Positions 8,307 through 18,115 of a stretch of DNA of 64,000 nucleotides are shown here, one piece after another (the stretch's first letter is position 1; every line of letters starts with the position of its first letter). This DNA is from a virus. Under the pieces are notes generated by a model. It saw only the letters and a list, made by a program, of their open reading frames with translations. It made no database searches and was not told the DNA's origin. The stretch spans positions 35,055-99,054 of the IMG/VR virus record IMGVR_UViG_3300017991_000075; one strand, given 5' to 3'. The position numbers and the translations under genes were made by a program.

Positions 8307-10129
8307 TATGCTATCCTGAACACGTTCGCCGACATCATCGGAGCGATACCACGGCCGATTTCTCGGTTGATTGCTTTCACCTTGTACTTGAAGCCCGTGT
8401 CCTCATCGAGAAACAAATCACCAGGCTCCAATAAAATATCCCTCTTCAATTGAATACTGCGCACGATCTGTTCTGACATCCGGATCGATAACTCGCGTTC
8501 AGCGAACGTAAGAAGACCGGGATTCGTAACTTCCGGCTGACCCGCGTTTGGCCCTGCTGCAACAACAGAGTCGTCCTTCGAAGAGAAGATGTAGTTTTTG
8601 ATCTCGACTTCGCGACGCTCATACTGTCGAAAAGGTTGCCCGGCGAATTTAGAGCCAAAGTGTTCAAGAACAACTTCGGTCTTCAGCTCCTTATAAACGG
8701 GTTCATACGGTATTGCCCAAATGTCGAACGAAAAGTTACCGACCTGTTGCAGCAGCCAGATCGCTGCCAACAACGCCGTAGAAGCCAGCAGATCGTAAAC
8801 CATCGCCTGAGCGGTAGCAGTTATGTTGTCTGGGGAAGGTGCCCCTGGCGGGTGTACGTGGGCTGATGCCTGCTGCTTGATGTAAGAAGCAATCCCGATA
8901 TTTATCGTGTAGGTCAGGAACAACGCAACCAATGTCACGTACACAAGATCAGTATTGTTTCTAACAGTGATCTTGTAACCGTATTGATCGTAGCTCAAGA
9001 ACTCAGGATCTTCGATGAAGAATGTAGAACCCCCACCGAACACCCGAAATTCTCGACGCATGTTTCTAATAGCCGGACTTTCCGGAATAACGTTGCCGTT
9101 ACCATCTTCAACATTAGTTCCGGTCAGAACCAGATAGGACCTTTGATTGTCGTCACTCCAAGTATCTTCAAATTCAACACTAGGATCAAAGAACCCGCAG
9201 GTGCCATTACCCGTGGCCATCTTCTGGAAAGGTTTGATGACCTTCGAGATCTCTTTATCAAGACCAACGGCCGTAATACAGTTGACAGTATTGAAAGCCG
9301 TCGCCGACATCGCTGCGTTCGCTATCTGCAGTCCCGAATAAGATCTACTCACGGTGCCATCGATTCGACGCGATACGAAACGCAGCTTACCTTCACCGTT
9401 GAACTGCGGAGCCAGGTGCAGGACCTCTCCGAGTGTCTTGAGAGCCTCAAACGGATTGACCTGAACGAATTGAAGTTGTTTCTCGATACGATAAGGGAGA
9501 GGGCCGATCAGAACTTCATCGTTCTCAAGGCCCATGCCCCATTCTGTGTTAGTAGCCAGTTCACGAGCGATGCTTCCGATATCGTCATAGCTGTCTCGAT
9601 ATGTGAAGTTTGGATCATCGTTATTTTTGACATTCGGATACCAAGAACCGTCGCTCGTGATCTCACGTTCAGTGAACTGAGCCTCCCTACTTACAAATGA
9701 AAGATTCACCGTAGGAAGAGTCCCCCGCTCAGTCTGGCTTTCCTCGATGTTGATCACTTTATCCTGGAGTCCTTCAGTTGCCCCAGGTTGACCAACGTGC
9801 CACCCTGTAAACGTATTCGGCCAATCATCTTCATCGACCCGCGAATCGCCTTCGTAGATCTTGATGATGCAGTTATAGAACATACCTAATGACAGTTTTT
9901 TCAGAGCAATGGTAAGCGAGGCCGAACTGGCGTCACTCTTGCTGTCAAGATTCAAACTGCCGGTAAGAACATAGTCAGTGATGTTGACCGGCGTCTGTTT
10001 GTACGTTCCACGAACGATATCGCTATCGTTGTCCTGCCAACGAGAAAACCACATCACCTTGAAGGCGGGGATGTGGTCATGAGCTTGAGCCTTATCGTCA
10101 AGCTCGGTGCCTACTAGAGAGTTCAACAT
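8306..10129 (-). CDS. Putative baseplate hub / tail-tip protein with two hydrophobic segments
   Basis: The 607-residue protein resembles tail hub proteins (T4 gp27/Mu gp44 class) by size, position and strand-rich N-terminus: binding-surface statements such as DYVLTGSLNLD and a C-terminal stretch with IQLKRDILLEPGDLF. The middle (about 385-465) contains two strongly hydrophobic stretches, LVYVTLVALFLTYTI and LLASTALLAAIWLLQQV, which are unusual for a hub and could be membrane-insertion segments used in DNA ejection. It overlaps both neighbours by one base (TAATG). The hub call is inferred from context. Confidence 0.55.
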   Translation of the reverse strand: MLNSLVGTELDDKAQAHDHIPAFKVMWFSRWQDNDSDIVRGTYKQTPVNITDYVLTGSLNLDSKSDASSASLTIALKKLSLGMFYNCIIKIYEGDSRVDEDDWPNTFTGWHVGQPGATEGLQDKVINIEESQTERGTLPTVNLSFVSREAQFTEREITSDGSWYPNVKNNDDPNFTYRDSYDDIGSIARELATNTEWGMGLENDEVLIGPLPYRIEKQLQFVQVNPFEALKTLGEVLHLAPQFNGEGKLRFVSRRIDGTVSRSYSGLQIANAAMSATAFNTVNCITAVGLDKEISKVIKPFQKMATGNGTCGFFDPSVEFEDTWSDDNQRSYLVLTGTNVEDGNGNVIPESPAIRNMRREFRVFGGGSTFFIEDPEFLSYDQYGYKITVRNNTDLVYVTLVALFLTYTINIGIASYIKQQASAHVHPPGAPSPDNITATAQAMVYDLLASTALLAAIWLLQQVGNFSFDIWAIPYEPVYKELKTEVVLEHFGSKFAGQPFRQYERREVEIKNYIFSSKDDSVVAAGPNAGQPEVTNPGLLTFAERELSIRMSEQIVRSIQLKRDILLEPGDLFLDEDTGFKYKVKAINREIGRGIAPMMSANVFRIA

Positions 10130-13100
10130 TACAGATAGCCTTCTGGTGTCACCTTCAATGCCGCGCTGTAATCCTCTGTCAGCTTGTACATCACTGTCGT
10201 AGTATAGCCGTTCCTATGAGCAGCCGATACCACGATGAAATCTCCTACAGCCAGCCCGCGTCCGGCGTCACCGAGCTGGTACGCGGTGCCTAACACGAGC
10301 GTGCCTATAATCTGCTGTCGTACTCCTGTAGATCCATTGATAAACATCACTTGGGCTGTCTGGTAGGTCGCGTTAGACCCATCGTTCTCAAACTCAATCT
10401 CCGCCGTTTCAGACAGGAACTTCATACGCGGCATCGAGAATGCGTACGCGAGTCCCTTGAGCCCCATCGTCGAAGGACCGCCTCTATTGGCCAGGGCCAG
10501 TGTCCCGTTCGAGCGACCCTGCTCGCGGAAATCGTAGAACGTGTTTGCGACACGAACGGCTGAACGATCGGTTGTCCCATCAAAGTGAATGTCCAAATGC
10601 GGGGTAGCTGGATTCGCGAACAGCCGAGATCCTTTACCCCACAGACCAAGACGATAGATGACGCCTTCAGCAACATCGTAAAGCGGTATAGACCCAACAT
10701 CGCCTTTCAGAATGATGTTCTTCACGCCTCCGGATGCCTGTACTTCAGAAAGTCCGCCGATCGGGAACATGATCGTATTGCCATCAAAGAAAGCTCGCAC
10801 CTGGTTGCTACCGACAAGCTGTTGCGTGACCGCTGTTGTCGGTACATGAAGTGCTATCGTATTGCCGCCGTTCGACCACTGCACCAGCACATAATCGGCT
10901 TCGCGAGACATGATCGTACCGGCGAGATCATAATCCTGCGTTGTACCTGCGCCTTGAACGAGGAACACCTGGCTGCTGACATCTCCGATGATCGTAAAGC
11001 CGGAACCATTCCACGGATTCGGTGTCGTGATCGACAGCACGCCCCACTCATTGAATTCGAACGAAGGCATCTCTTCAATGACATCGAGATCCGGACGCTC
11101 CCACATCAGGGATTCGCCGTCTACATTCAAAGGGAACGTACTTCTGATCGTGTAGTCGTTAGTACCTGTGGCATCGACGATCACATCGTACTCAAGAATG
11201 TAGAATGAATCAGTCGAAGACAACCACGACCTGATATCGAGCACAGGAATCGAGGTCCCTTGATCGGGCAGCCGCATAGAGACCATAGCATTCCACAGCG
11301 TTACATCATCGGCCCAGGTCTGCTGGGTTACACCGTTCTGGTCGATCAGCTTTATGTTTTCGAGATCAGGATACGTATGGGGAGCGGTAGGCGCTGGGTC
11401 AAAGAAATCAAGGAAGTTTGGAAAAGCTAGGAAGGGCCACAGCGGGACCCTTGAGTTGAAAAGATAAGTAGGCGGGGCATCGAGATCCGCTATGGCCTGC
11501 TGCCCCCCAACAGAGTACAGACTTACTGCACGATCCCATAATGGGATCTGTCTTACGACAATCTGTGTATCCGTAATCCCAATGAGCATGACGTGCTGCT
11601 CGTCAAGCCCATACCGGCGTAGAAAACGCTGATCTGTAAAATCGACTATGGAAGAAATGTCAAGTGTGCCGCCGATCTGAATCATCTTTGGCGGTACATC
11701 AAGAAAGCCATTCGGCCCTGCAACGACGGCCGATTCAAAACGAGGACCTACCCCGTACAAATTTTTGACGAAACGAAGTTCTGCTGCGGCCATTGACAGC
11801 TTATAGAAATTAGGATCTGCTGTCGTGTCAGCTCCGGCGTAGAACACATCGAGATCTTCGCGGAAACAAAGACCCTCAAGATCTGCTCCATAAATTCCAC
11901 TCGGATCGAACAGTTCAATCTGTGAGGCGTCATCACGATCGACTATCCAGAATTTCTCCGGGTTCGCATCGTTGGTTCCGATGAGACGATTGCGCAGTGT
12001 ATCGAACGTCAGCCCTACGAACGAAGTACCCATGTTGCCAACCAGCGTTGCGGAGAATCCCGCACTGATATCGATCTCGTACAACGGGTAGGGTGCTGTG
12101 CTGGAGCAACAGTAGATTACGTCACGTTCAGTGTCATATGCCAGACCACGAACAAGATAGGCCCCGATAGTCCCTATCTCGGAAGCAGCGCCGGTTGACT
12201 TGTTGACCTCATAAATCTTACCGTCAGGAGTGCTGTTGAACCCACCAGCGATGAGTCGATCACCGACAGGATCAAAAGCCAATGCCTGACAATGCAGCGT
12301 GCCAGGTATGACGGACCCGCCGATCAACGTCATAACGCCTGTTTCAACATCGACGGTATAGAGCGAGTCTGTACCGCCTCCGTCTTCCATCAAGTACATG
12401 GTGTTAGTGCTGTTATCGTATGCAAGACCGCCAGGGTATTTACCAACGGTCAGATATGTGAACTGACCAACGACCTCAAATTCAGGTTCTCCTGTCGCAG
12501 AGATATACGCTACAGCGACACCGAAATCTGTTCCGCTGTACTGACCCCAATCCGGATAATCCTTACGACGGTACTTCGTGATTGTGTAATCACTGCCTGT
12601 CCACTTATAGGCGTAAGCTACTCGTGCAGTAGCTTCAACAGCTCCGCTCTTGAGAAAGTCAACCACAAACACGCCGTCACGTTGCCGCTGCAGATGCCCC
12701 AGCAGCCACGCTGTGGCTTCGGGGCTGAACGGTGCCATTGACACAGGTAGAATGATGCCATCGCCATCAGAACGAAGACGGATCTCTGTAGATGGCGGAA
12801 CCGATGTGAAATTGAACTGTGACAAGCCTTGATCAAAATTTATTTGTGGCAGAGCGCTATCATCGTACGTTTCAAATTGAATGGGCACCTGCAACGGCGA
12901 CACCACTCTAAACGTAATCACAAAGTCCTTGTAGTTAGGGTCACTCTGAGTCGAACGCAGTCTGATACGGATCGCGTAGATCTTCTGAGGGTCCGGATCT
13001 ACGAGAGTGAATGTGCCAACTTGTTCAATCGGCTGTTGAACGATTGCCAGTACGCTGTCTGTCGAAGTTCCTTCAGTAACTCCGTCTTCAAATATCGAGA

Positions 13101-13281
13101 CAAACTTCGCACCGCCATAGCTGCGAATACCGCCGTCATTACGCCAGAAAGGAAGCACCGACAAGGGGATGCTGACGTTACCTGTGATGCTCGGCACGTT
13201 TATGGTGTGCGGTTCGGCGGGATCAGTAAGATCCGCGAAACCTTCGGGGTTATTGACACCACTTCCCGGCAATCCGGCCAT
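10129..13281 (-). CDS. Large tail fibre/tip protein with a beta-propeller-like domain
   Basis: A 1050-residue protein. Residues about 272-500 hold five repeats of the type GLAYD....L....LY.VD...G..T.IG, for example GGLAYDNSTNTMYLMED and RGLAYDTERDVIYCCSS. This is the blade signature of NHL/YVTN-like beta-propellers, which usually bind proteins or sugars. The flanks are beta-rich with no enzyme motif. A second gene (16180-17520) carries the same kind of repeat, so receptor binding by paired propellers is plausible. The start follows TAGGAGCGACTC; the stop overlaps the hub-like gene start. Confidence 0.7.
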   Translation of the reverse strand: MAGLPGSGVNNPEGFADLTDPAEPHTINVPSITGNVSIPLSVLPFWRNDGGIRSYGGAKFVSIFEDGVTEGTSTDSVLAIVQQPIEQVGTFTLVDPDPQKIYAIRIRLRSTQSDPNYKDFVITFRVVSPLQVPIQFETYDDSALPQINFDQGLSQFNFTSVPPSTEIRLRSDGDGIILPVSMAPFSPEATAWLLGHLQRQRDGVFVVDFLKSGAVEATARVAYAYKWTGSDYTITKYRRKDYPDWGQYSGTDFGVAVAYISATGEPEFEVVGQFTYLTVGKYPGGLAYDNSTNTMYLMEDGGGTDSLYTVDVETGVMTLIGGSVIPGTLHCQALAFDPVGDRLIAGGFNSTPDGKIYEVNKSTGAASEIGTIGAYLVRGLAYDTERDVIYCCSSTAPYPLYEIDISAGFSATLVGNMGTSFVGLTFDTLRNRLIGTNDANPEKFWIVDRDDASQIELFDPSGIYGADLEGLCFREDLDVFYAGADTTADPNFYKLSMAAAELRFVKNLYGVGPRFESAVVAGPNGFLDVPPKMIQIGGTLDISSIVDFTDQRFLRRYGLDEQHVMLIGITDTQIVVRQIPLWDRAVSLYSVGGQQAIADLDAPPTYLFNSRVPLWPFLAFPNFLDFFDPAPTAPHTYPDLENIKLIDQNGVTQQTWADDVTLWNAMVSMRLPDQGTSIPVLDIRSWLSSTDSFYILEYDVIVDATGTNDYTIRSTFPLNVDGESLMWERPDLDVIEEMPSFEFNEWGVLSITTPNPWNGSGFTIIGDVSSQVFLVQGAGTTQDYDLAGTIMSREADYVLVQWSNGGNTIALHVPTTAVTQQLVGSNQVRAFFDGNTIMFPIGGLSEVQASGGVKNIILKGDVGSIPLYDVAEGVIYRLGLWGKGSRLFANPATPHLDIHFDGTTDRSAVRVANTFYDFREQGRSNGTLALANRGGPSTMGLKGLAYAFSMPRMKFLSETAEIEFENDGSNATYQTAQVMFINGSTGVRQQIIGTLVLGTAYQLGDAGRGLAVGDFIVVSAAHRNGYTTTVMYKLTEDYSAALKVTPEGYL

Positions 13282-13290
13282 GAGTCGCTC

Positions 13291-14709
13291 CTAGACTACA
13301 TCCATCTTATAAACGTTCGATGCCTGCGTATTGTCAGGAATCAAGTATCCGAATGGGACAGCAGGCTGCCCCGTCAAAATATTACCAGAGGATACTATCA
13401 GCACCTGTACCGCCATCACATCGCCAGGTACTAACCCAGGAAAGATCGGAAATGAAATCGGGATAGGTCCGGCAGCTACTGCGGCCACTCCCTGTGCTCC
13501 GGGGTTCGTTGACCAGGTTCCGAGTATCCAATTGAAAATTCGAGGAGGCGAGAACGAAGGAGTAACAAGTAAATCCGCAAACGTAGCAGGCGGAGCATAA
13601 GCAAAGTTTTGTCCATTGAGAGCACCCCCATTCCATGTCGCGTCCTTACCCCCAACAAGGACGATCTCAGAAGCTCCCTTGATCCATGACGGAGGAGTCA
13701 TCAGACAAAATACAGTTTGCCCGATAGTAACCGTGTAATCCGCAGGACTCTGCGGATCGAGACGCCAGAAATCGTCAAGTATCGGAAGACCGACATTCGC
13801 CGGTCCCGGAATGAGGCTAGGTCCATCAGCATAGTCGATCGGAATGTTATTAGGAGTCCCTCCCGGTACAGCGGCCGCCACGGATGGGGCCAGATGCTGA
13901 ATCATATACGCATGCCAACGGCCCGTATCCCCTATGACATGAAACCACGCTGGTACAAAACCATTGGTGAACATTTCATCGTCGGATGTCTTAGCAGGAA
14001 TTGCAGGCTCGTCATACCACGGCTCTAAAGGAGTCGGGGCGTTAGGCTGGTGGTAGATGGGGTCGTACGTGCCAGGCACGTAAACACCTTCATCAGGATC
14101 TCGATTAGTTGCTGTGAAAACGCCTTCAGGCTCACAGTCAACCGCAGACGCTCCTACGGAACCAGGACTGAACACCGCACCGGCAGGATCTGCTTCAGCA
14201 GCAGCCGGGGTCCAGTTAGGTTCCTTGTAAAGACAACACGCAAATGGAGCCATGCCGCTCTCGACACGCTCATCGAGTTCGGCGATCGAGCCTGACGGCC
14301 CTGATGCCAGCCAGAAATAGTAGACCTGGCTAACCTCGCGACGGATGTTGCTGGAGATCAATTCCATCCGGAAGCACTGTGGCACACCATAATTCGGCTG
14401 AGGATCTTGCGGGAACCCAAGCTTCATTCCGCCAAGGGCTCCCTCGATCGCCCACTGCTTGTTAGCGACTTCAACGAAACGACGTTCGGCCGCATCTGTG
14501 ATGTCACCATCAACGACACGGCTAAGTTTATAACGGACGTTGATCGTGTCATTGTTGCCGAATACAACGAAGCGAACACCCAAGCCAATAAGCATAGGAT
14601 TATATGACGACATACCGGCGTCACCGTCACCGAGCGTCAAGAAACGTTTGTCCCCAAACCCTCGACGCTCTTTGAGCAGTGAATACCGTAATGTTGTCGG
14701 ACTTCCCAT
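13291..14709 (-). CDS. Putative virion tail protein, related to its neighbour
   Basis: A 472-residue protein. Its N-terminal 120 residues include FLTLGDGDAGMSSYNPMLIG and GLGVRFVVF, which resemble the N-terminus of the next gene (HNPILRGLGMTVILE), suggesting a shared attachment domain. The C-terminal two thirds are Pro/Gly/Ala-rich and beta-prone. The start follows TAGGAAACATAC, and the gap to the next gene is 9 nt. A fibre or tip component is the best guess; no catalytic motif is seen. Confidence 0.65.
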   Translation of the reverse strand: MGSPTTLRYSLLKERRGFGDKRFLTLGDGDAGMSSYNPMLIGLGVRFVVFGNNDTINVRYKLSRVVDGDITDAAERRFVEVANKQWAIEGALGGMKLGFPQDPQPNYGVPQCFRMELISSNIRREVSQVYYFWLASGPSGSIAELDERVESGMAPFACCLYKEPNWTPAAAEADPAGAVFSPGSVGASAVDCEPEGVFTATNRDPDEGVYVPGTYDPIYHQPNAPTPLEPWYDEPAIPAKTSDDEMFTNGFVPAWFHVIGDTGRWHAYMIQHLAPSVAAAVPGGTPNNIPIDYADGPSLIPGPANVGLPILDDFWRLDPQSPADYTVTIGQTVFCLMTPPSWIKGASEIVLVGGKDATWNGGALNGQNFAYAPPATFADLLVTPSFSPPRIFNWILGTWSTNPGAQGVAAVAAGPIPISFPIFPGLVPGDVMAVQVLIVSSGNILTGQPAVPFGYLIPDNTQASNVYKMDVV

Positions 14710-14718
14710 GTATGTTTC

Positions 14719-15465
14719 CTAGCACAACGGATTCCCGTCGTTTGGTGCAAAACCAGGTCCTATGCCATCACCATCAGCGTCTCTCGTAAACACAACACCA
14801 GTATGATGCCCGGCCTGCCAATTCAAGGCCGTGATCATAGAGGCTGTCAAGAACGCACTTATATCGGGAACGAACATTGTCAATCTCTGACCGCTCGCAA
14901 AGTCGTACGTCGGATCACTGACGTGCTTCCAGAACCTGAAGCCTTCCCGCTGGAAGAGTTCGAACATCTCGAAGTCTTCAGTTTCTTCAGTTACCGGGCA
15001 TCTGGCGGGTTCTGACTCGTCAGCGATGTCAAGTTGATACTCAACTCGACTTGTGCGTGTAATGTTTGTAAAGGTGAGGGCAAGTGTGAAGTGTACCCCC
15101 TGTGCGTAATCATTGTCAGTGATAACCGAAAAGCCGAGTCCGTCAGGGTCGCCTGCATATGTTCGCATTTCATACCGCCTGCTCCCGCGAGACTGGAACA
15201 GAGGTTTGAGATTTCTTGTATAAGTCGTGGTTCCATCATTGTAGCGAAGCTCTATTTCAAAGTTGCGGGTGTACTGGTTGAGTTCAAGGATGACAGTCAT
15301 CCCCAAGCCTCGCAGGATCGGATTATGGCCGCCCTCCGGATCTCCGTGACCGGCATCAAACATCGTAAGGTTCAGGATATCCGAACGTGCGCGATTACGG
15401 GGCGGTCGTTCCAACCAATGCCCGTTTCCGTAACCAAGAACTGTTGTCCCGTACTTATACGGCAC
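14719..15465 (-). CDS. Putative virion tail protein (paralogue-like N-terminus)
   Basis: A 248-residue protein starting at a GTG (15465) preceded by GAGGTGTAGCAG. That site is built from the last codon and stop of the upstream gene. Its N-terminal part (GGHNPILRGLGMTVILELNQ followed by IELRYNDGT) is similar in pattern to the 13291-14709 protein. The remainder has alternating strands and acidic loops. It is probably part of the same tip assembly; function unknown. Confidence 0.65.
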   Translation of the reverse strand: MPYKYGTTVLGYGNGHWLERPPRNRARSDILNLTMFDAGHGDPEGGHNPILRGLGMTVILELNQYTRNFEIELRYNDGTTTYTRNLKPLFQSRGSRRYEMRTYAGDPDGLGFSVITDNDYAQGVHFTLALTFTNITRTSRVEYQLDIADESEPARCPVTEETEDFEMFELFQREGFRFWKHVSDPTYDFASGQRLTMFVPDISAFLTASMITALNWQAGHHTGVVFTRDADGDGIGPGFAPNDGNPLC

Positions 15466-15468
15466 CTG

Positions 15469-16176
15469 CTACACCTCGTTGATGTTGAAGAAACCTGCTT
15501 CTTGCGTATCACTACCGCCGATCGACACCAGCGTGCCTTGTGGCATCGCCTCAGCCCTAACACGATAATGAATTTCAAACTGATTGATGGTCCATCTCTC
15601 GTACGACTTCACTATACGGAGGTGCTCCGCGTCATTGGCACTCTCATCGACACAACTTACTTGAGAAAGAATATAGTCAGTACGACCTCTGTATTCGGGT
15701 TTCCACTCCTCGCTTTCAATCATGATCTTCAGAATATCAACCGCGTACGCTTTGTGAGTGCGATCAAACGGTCTCCATATGATGTATTCACCGGCATCCC
15801 AATCAGGATCATTCAGCCACATCTGTTCGACACGATGAATAAATCCCCATGTCACAGCCAGGCCGCCCTCTGGGCGGAAGATCTCTTTGATGATCGTATC
15901 GTCAGTTACCTGCGGGAATTTGGCAAAGACATTCGAACGTAACGTCTTAGCCGTAGCGAGATCTCGATCCGCTTTCACATCGAGTGTGAAGAACACTGTT
16001 TCATCGGGAAGAAACGGATAGATGATCTGCCTGGCGACAAGCCCATCAAGAGCACTGTGATACAGAATGCGAGATCCGTTGACGCTACCAGCGGTCGGAT
16101 CATAGTACGCTGCCGGGTTTTGCCCGAACATGTACGGCCCGAAACGATGTCCTGTGCGTGCGAACGTCAACGACAT
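15469..16176 (-). CDS. Putative tail-tip protein
   Basis: A 235-residue protein with mixed helix and strand character, no signal peptide and no recognised domain. The ATG at 16176 follows GGAGGAGAATAATCC. It ends 3 nt before the GTG start of the next gene and forms that gene's ribosome site, so the products are likely made in fixed ratio. Placement between propeller and fibre-like proteins supports a structural role. Confidence 0.65.
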   Translation of the reverse strand: MSLTFARTGHRFGPYMFGQNPAAYYDPTAGSVNGSRILYHSALDGLVARQIIYPFLPDETVFFTLDVKADRDLATAKTLRSNVFAKFPQVTDDTIIKEIFRPEGGLAVTWGFIHRVEQMWLNDPDWDAGEYIIWRPFDRTHKAYAVDILKIMIESEEWKPEYRGRTDYILSQVSCVDESANDAEHLRIVKSYERWTINQFEIHYRVRAEAMPQGTLVSIGGSDTQEAGFFNINEV

Positions 16177-16179
16177 GGA

Positions 16180-17520
16180 TTATTCTCCTCCGACTTCTCG
16201 AATCGTATCCCCGTTCGAGTCGATAGCCGTTGTGAACTCAAGTTTTTCAGCAAGACCAGTATCGTCATCAAGATTGTCCGGATCGATCGACATATCGACG
16301 ATACCCGGATTGAACATGGCAACCTCATGTTCTGATGGCTGACCGGCCAGCATGTTGAGCAATCTGTACTTGGCGTTATGACCCGCCAAGCCGAGTGCCC
16401 GCTCAAGCATGTCGAGATCTACTTGAGCAGAAGTAGAGTCAAAGATGTCGAGGTTGGCCTTGTCACGATGAAGGATCGAAAAATCAAGCGTACGACTGTC
16501 GCTGACACGAAAGACGCCGATGATGTAATACTCCTCTTGATAAGGAAGTATCGTCGAATCAAAGATCACCGTAGCGACACCACCGTTATCGATAAAGTTT
16601 GGGTTGCCGTCGATGTACAGCGCCGTATCCCATGAAGAGATATTCCATTCGGCTGTTGCCGGTGGAAAGTCGAAACGATACAGACTTGTGCTGGAGTTGT
16701 TATAGAACAGCTTGTCGTCGTCAGTGTCGTAAGCCATCCCAAAAGGAGCTACGCCGACTGTTGCTCCCTTCAACGTAGCGATCGCCGTGTCTGGGTCTAC
16801 CTCGTACAGATTGTGCGTGCCGCCAGAACTGGAAGTCATCCAAAGGACTCTACGACGAGTGTCAAACGCCAGACCCGCCGCGATGCTGCCGATGCCTGTC
16901 GAGGCGATGAGTTGACAGGTCGCATCACTGGTATCGACGAGATAGATCTCATCACTAGAGACCAACAGGTACAACCGGCCAGTGACAGGATCTCGTGCTA
17001 GGCTCTGTGGAGTCGTAATCGGTGTACCGCCAACAGTCAATGCTCCGATCAACGTTGCCACCGCTGTTGATGGGTTGATGCTGTACAGCGAGTTAGTCGT
17101 ATCGCTGACACCCCAAATAACGCCTTCACCCGGTGAGTATTCGAGTCCTTCCATAGATGTAACAAGAGGGCCGATCGTGGCCACTGTTACCCCGGTGGTC
17201 TTATTGATCTTGACCAGGTTATTTGCGGATGAGGACGCGAACAGATGCCCATCACCCGGATCATAGCTGTAGGCGTCGATCGCGATCGTAGTCGCAACAA
17301 ACACATCAGGGAACGTCGGATCATTCAGCGAAGCTACCTGCGGCATACTAAAAGTGAAAGGCGTTCCGTCTGGAGTCGCGACAGGATCAATTCGCTTGAT
17401 TCCGACGCCATGTGTCGCCACTGGCACAAACTGTGATGGTGAAAATGGCGACATGAGCCGAAGGGCATCGCCCTCTCTCACCGGGATCACATGAAGATCT
17501 GGTATATTATTCCAGGGCAT
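16180..17520 (-). CDS. Tail protein with a beta-propeller-like domain
   Basis: A 446-residue protein. From about 75 to 290 it has five repeats in the pattern G..YD....LF....T..LY.VD......IG, for example LARDPVTGRLYLLVSSD and GLAFDTRRRVLWMTSSS, matching propeller blades. The repeat fills half the protein; the C-terminal part (about 300-446) is acidic and beta-rich. The same fold occurs in the 1050-residue protein encoded nearby, which suggests duplication of an adhesin module. The start follows AAGGAGCTACG. Confidence 0.7.
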   Translation of the reverse strand: MPWNNIPDLHVIPVREGDALRLMSPFSPSQFVPVATHGVGIKRIDPVATPDGTPFTFSMPQVASLNDPTFPDVFVATTIAIDAYSYDPGDGHLFASSSANNLVKINKTTGVTVATIGPLVTSMEGLEYSPGEGVIWGVSDTTNSLYSINPSTAVATLIGALTVGGTPITTPQSLARDPVTGRLYLLVSSDEIYLVDTSDATCQLIASTGIGSIAAGLAFDTRRRVLWMTSSSGGTHNLYEVDPDTAIATLKGATVGVAPFGMAYDTDDDKLFYNNSSTSLYRFDFPPATAEWNISSWDTALYIDGNPNFIDNGGVATVIFDSTILPYQEEYYIIGVFRVSDSRTLDFSILHRDKANLDIFDSTSAQVDLDMLERALGLAGHNAKYRLLNMLAGQPSEHEVAMFNPGIVDMSIDPDNLDDDTGLAEKLEFTTAIDSNGDTIREVGGE

Positions 17521-17529
17521 CGTAGCTCC

Positions 17530-18105
17530 TTACTGCACGCGAGCAGAAATCTCACCAACCACACGGTGAGTCTCATCCACAATCTTACGCTGGCTGTATT
17601 GGTAGATGACACTAGAACCCGGATCATCCGGATTGCCGTCATAGATCGTTATTGTTGTCAGGCCAGGAACACCCATCGAAACTTCGTCATGTTCGATGAC
17701 GGTATTCCACCCAAGCAGCCCGGCGATTCGTTTGACGTACTCGTTGATCACCGCTGTGTTGATCGGACCGACAGTGCTGAAAGCAACATCAAATGGTATG
17801 AAGTGCCACTCATCAACGAGAGCAACCAAGCTATTGAAGATCCTCACGCGATAGGTTTCACCCGTGGAATACTTCGTAGGATCAAGATGTATCTTGATGG
17901 CATTGCCCTGTGCCGGCCAGTTCACCGTACCGCTGTCTTTGATGGTCAGCGTTGACATCTCGGTGACTTCATAGCTCCAGGTCGTACTACCGCCAGCCCC
18001 GAAAGTCGGGTCTGGCAGAAACACCAGCACGTTTTTATCGAGCTGGTACTTAGGCAGCGTTGCCACCTCAAGACTGCCACCGTAACTAGGCGCACGTAAA
18101 GGCAT
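17530..18105 (-). CDS. Putative distal tail protein
   Basis: A 191-residue protein encoded directly downstream of the tape measure, the usual place of a distal tail (Dit-like) or tail-tip protein. It is strand-rich (TTWSYEVTEMSTLTIKDSG) with an N-terminal beta region and a mixed C-terminus. The start follows TAGGAGGACTTAG 10 nt after the tape measure stop. The Dit-like assignment rests only on gene order. Confidence 0.55.
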   Translation of the reverse strand: MPLRAPSYGGSLEVATLPKYQLDKNVLVFLPDPTFGAGGSTTWSYEVTEMSTLTIKDSGTVNWPAQGNAIKIHLDPTKYSTGETYRVRIFNSLVALVDEWHFIPFDVAFSTVGPINTAVINEYVKRIAGLLGWNTVIEHDEVSMGVPGLTTITIYDGNPDDPGSSVIYQYSQRKIVDETHRVVGEISARVQ

Positions 18106-18115
18106 CTAAGTCCTC

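Noticed and set aside
7725-8453. A 242-codon + strand open frame opposite two tail genes
   Set aside because: It spans a boundary between two well-supported - strand genes and has no ribosome site or recognisable motif.
10585-11208. A 207-codon + strand open frame antisense to the propeller tail gene
   Set aside because: It lies wholly opposite a long coherent gene, is rich in Arg/Ile/His, has no ribosome site and reflects codon bias of the other strand.
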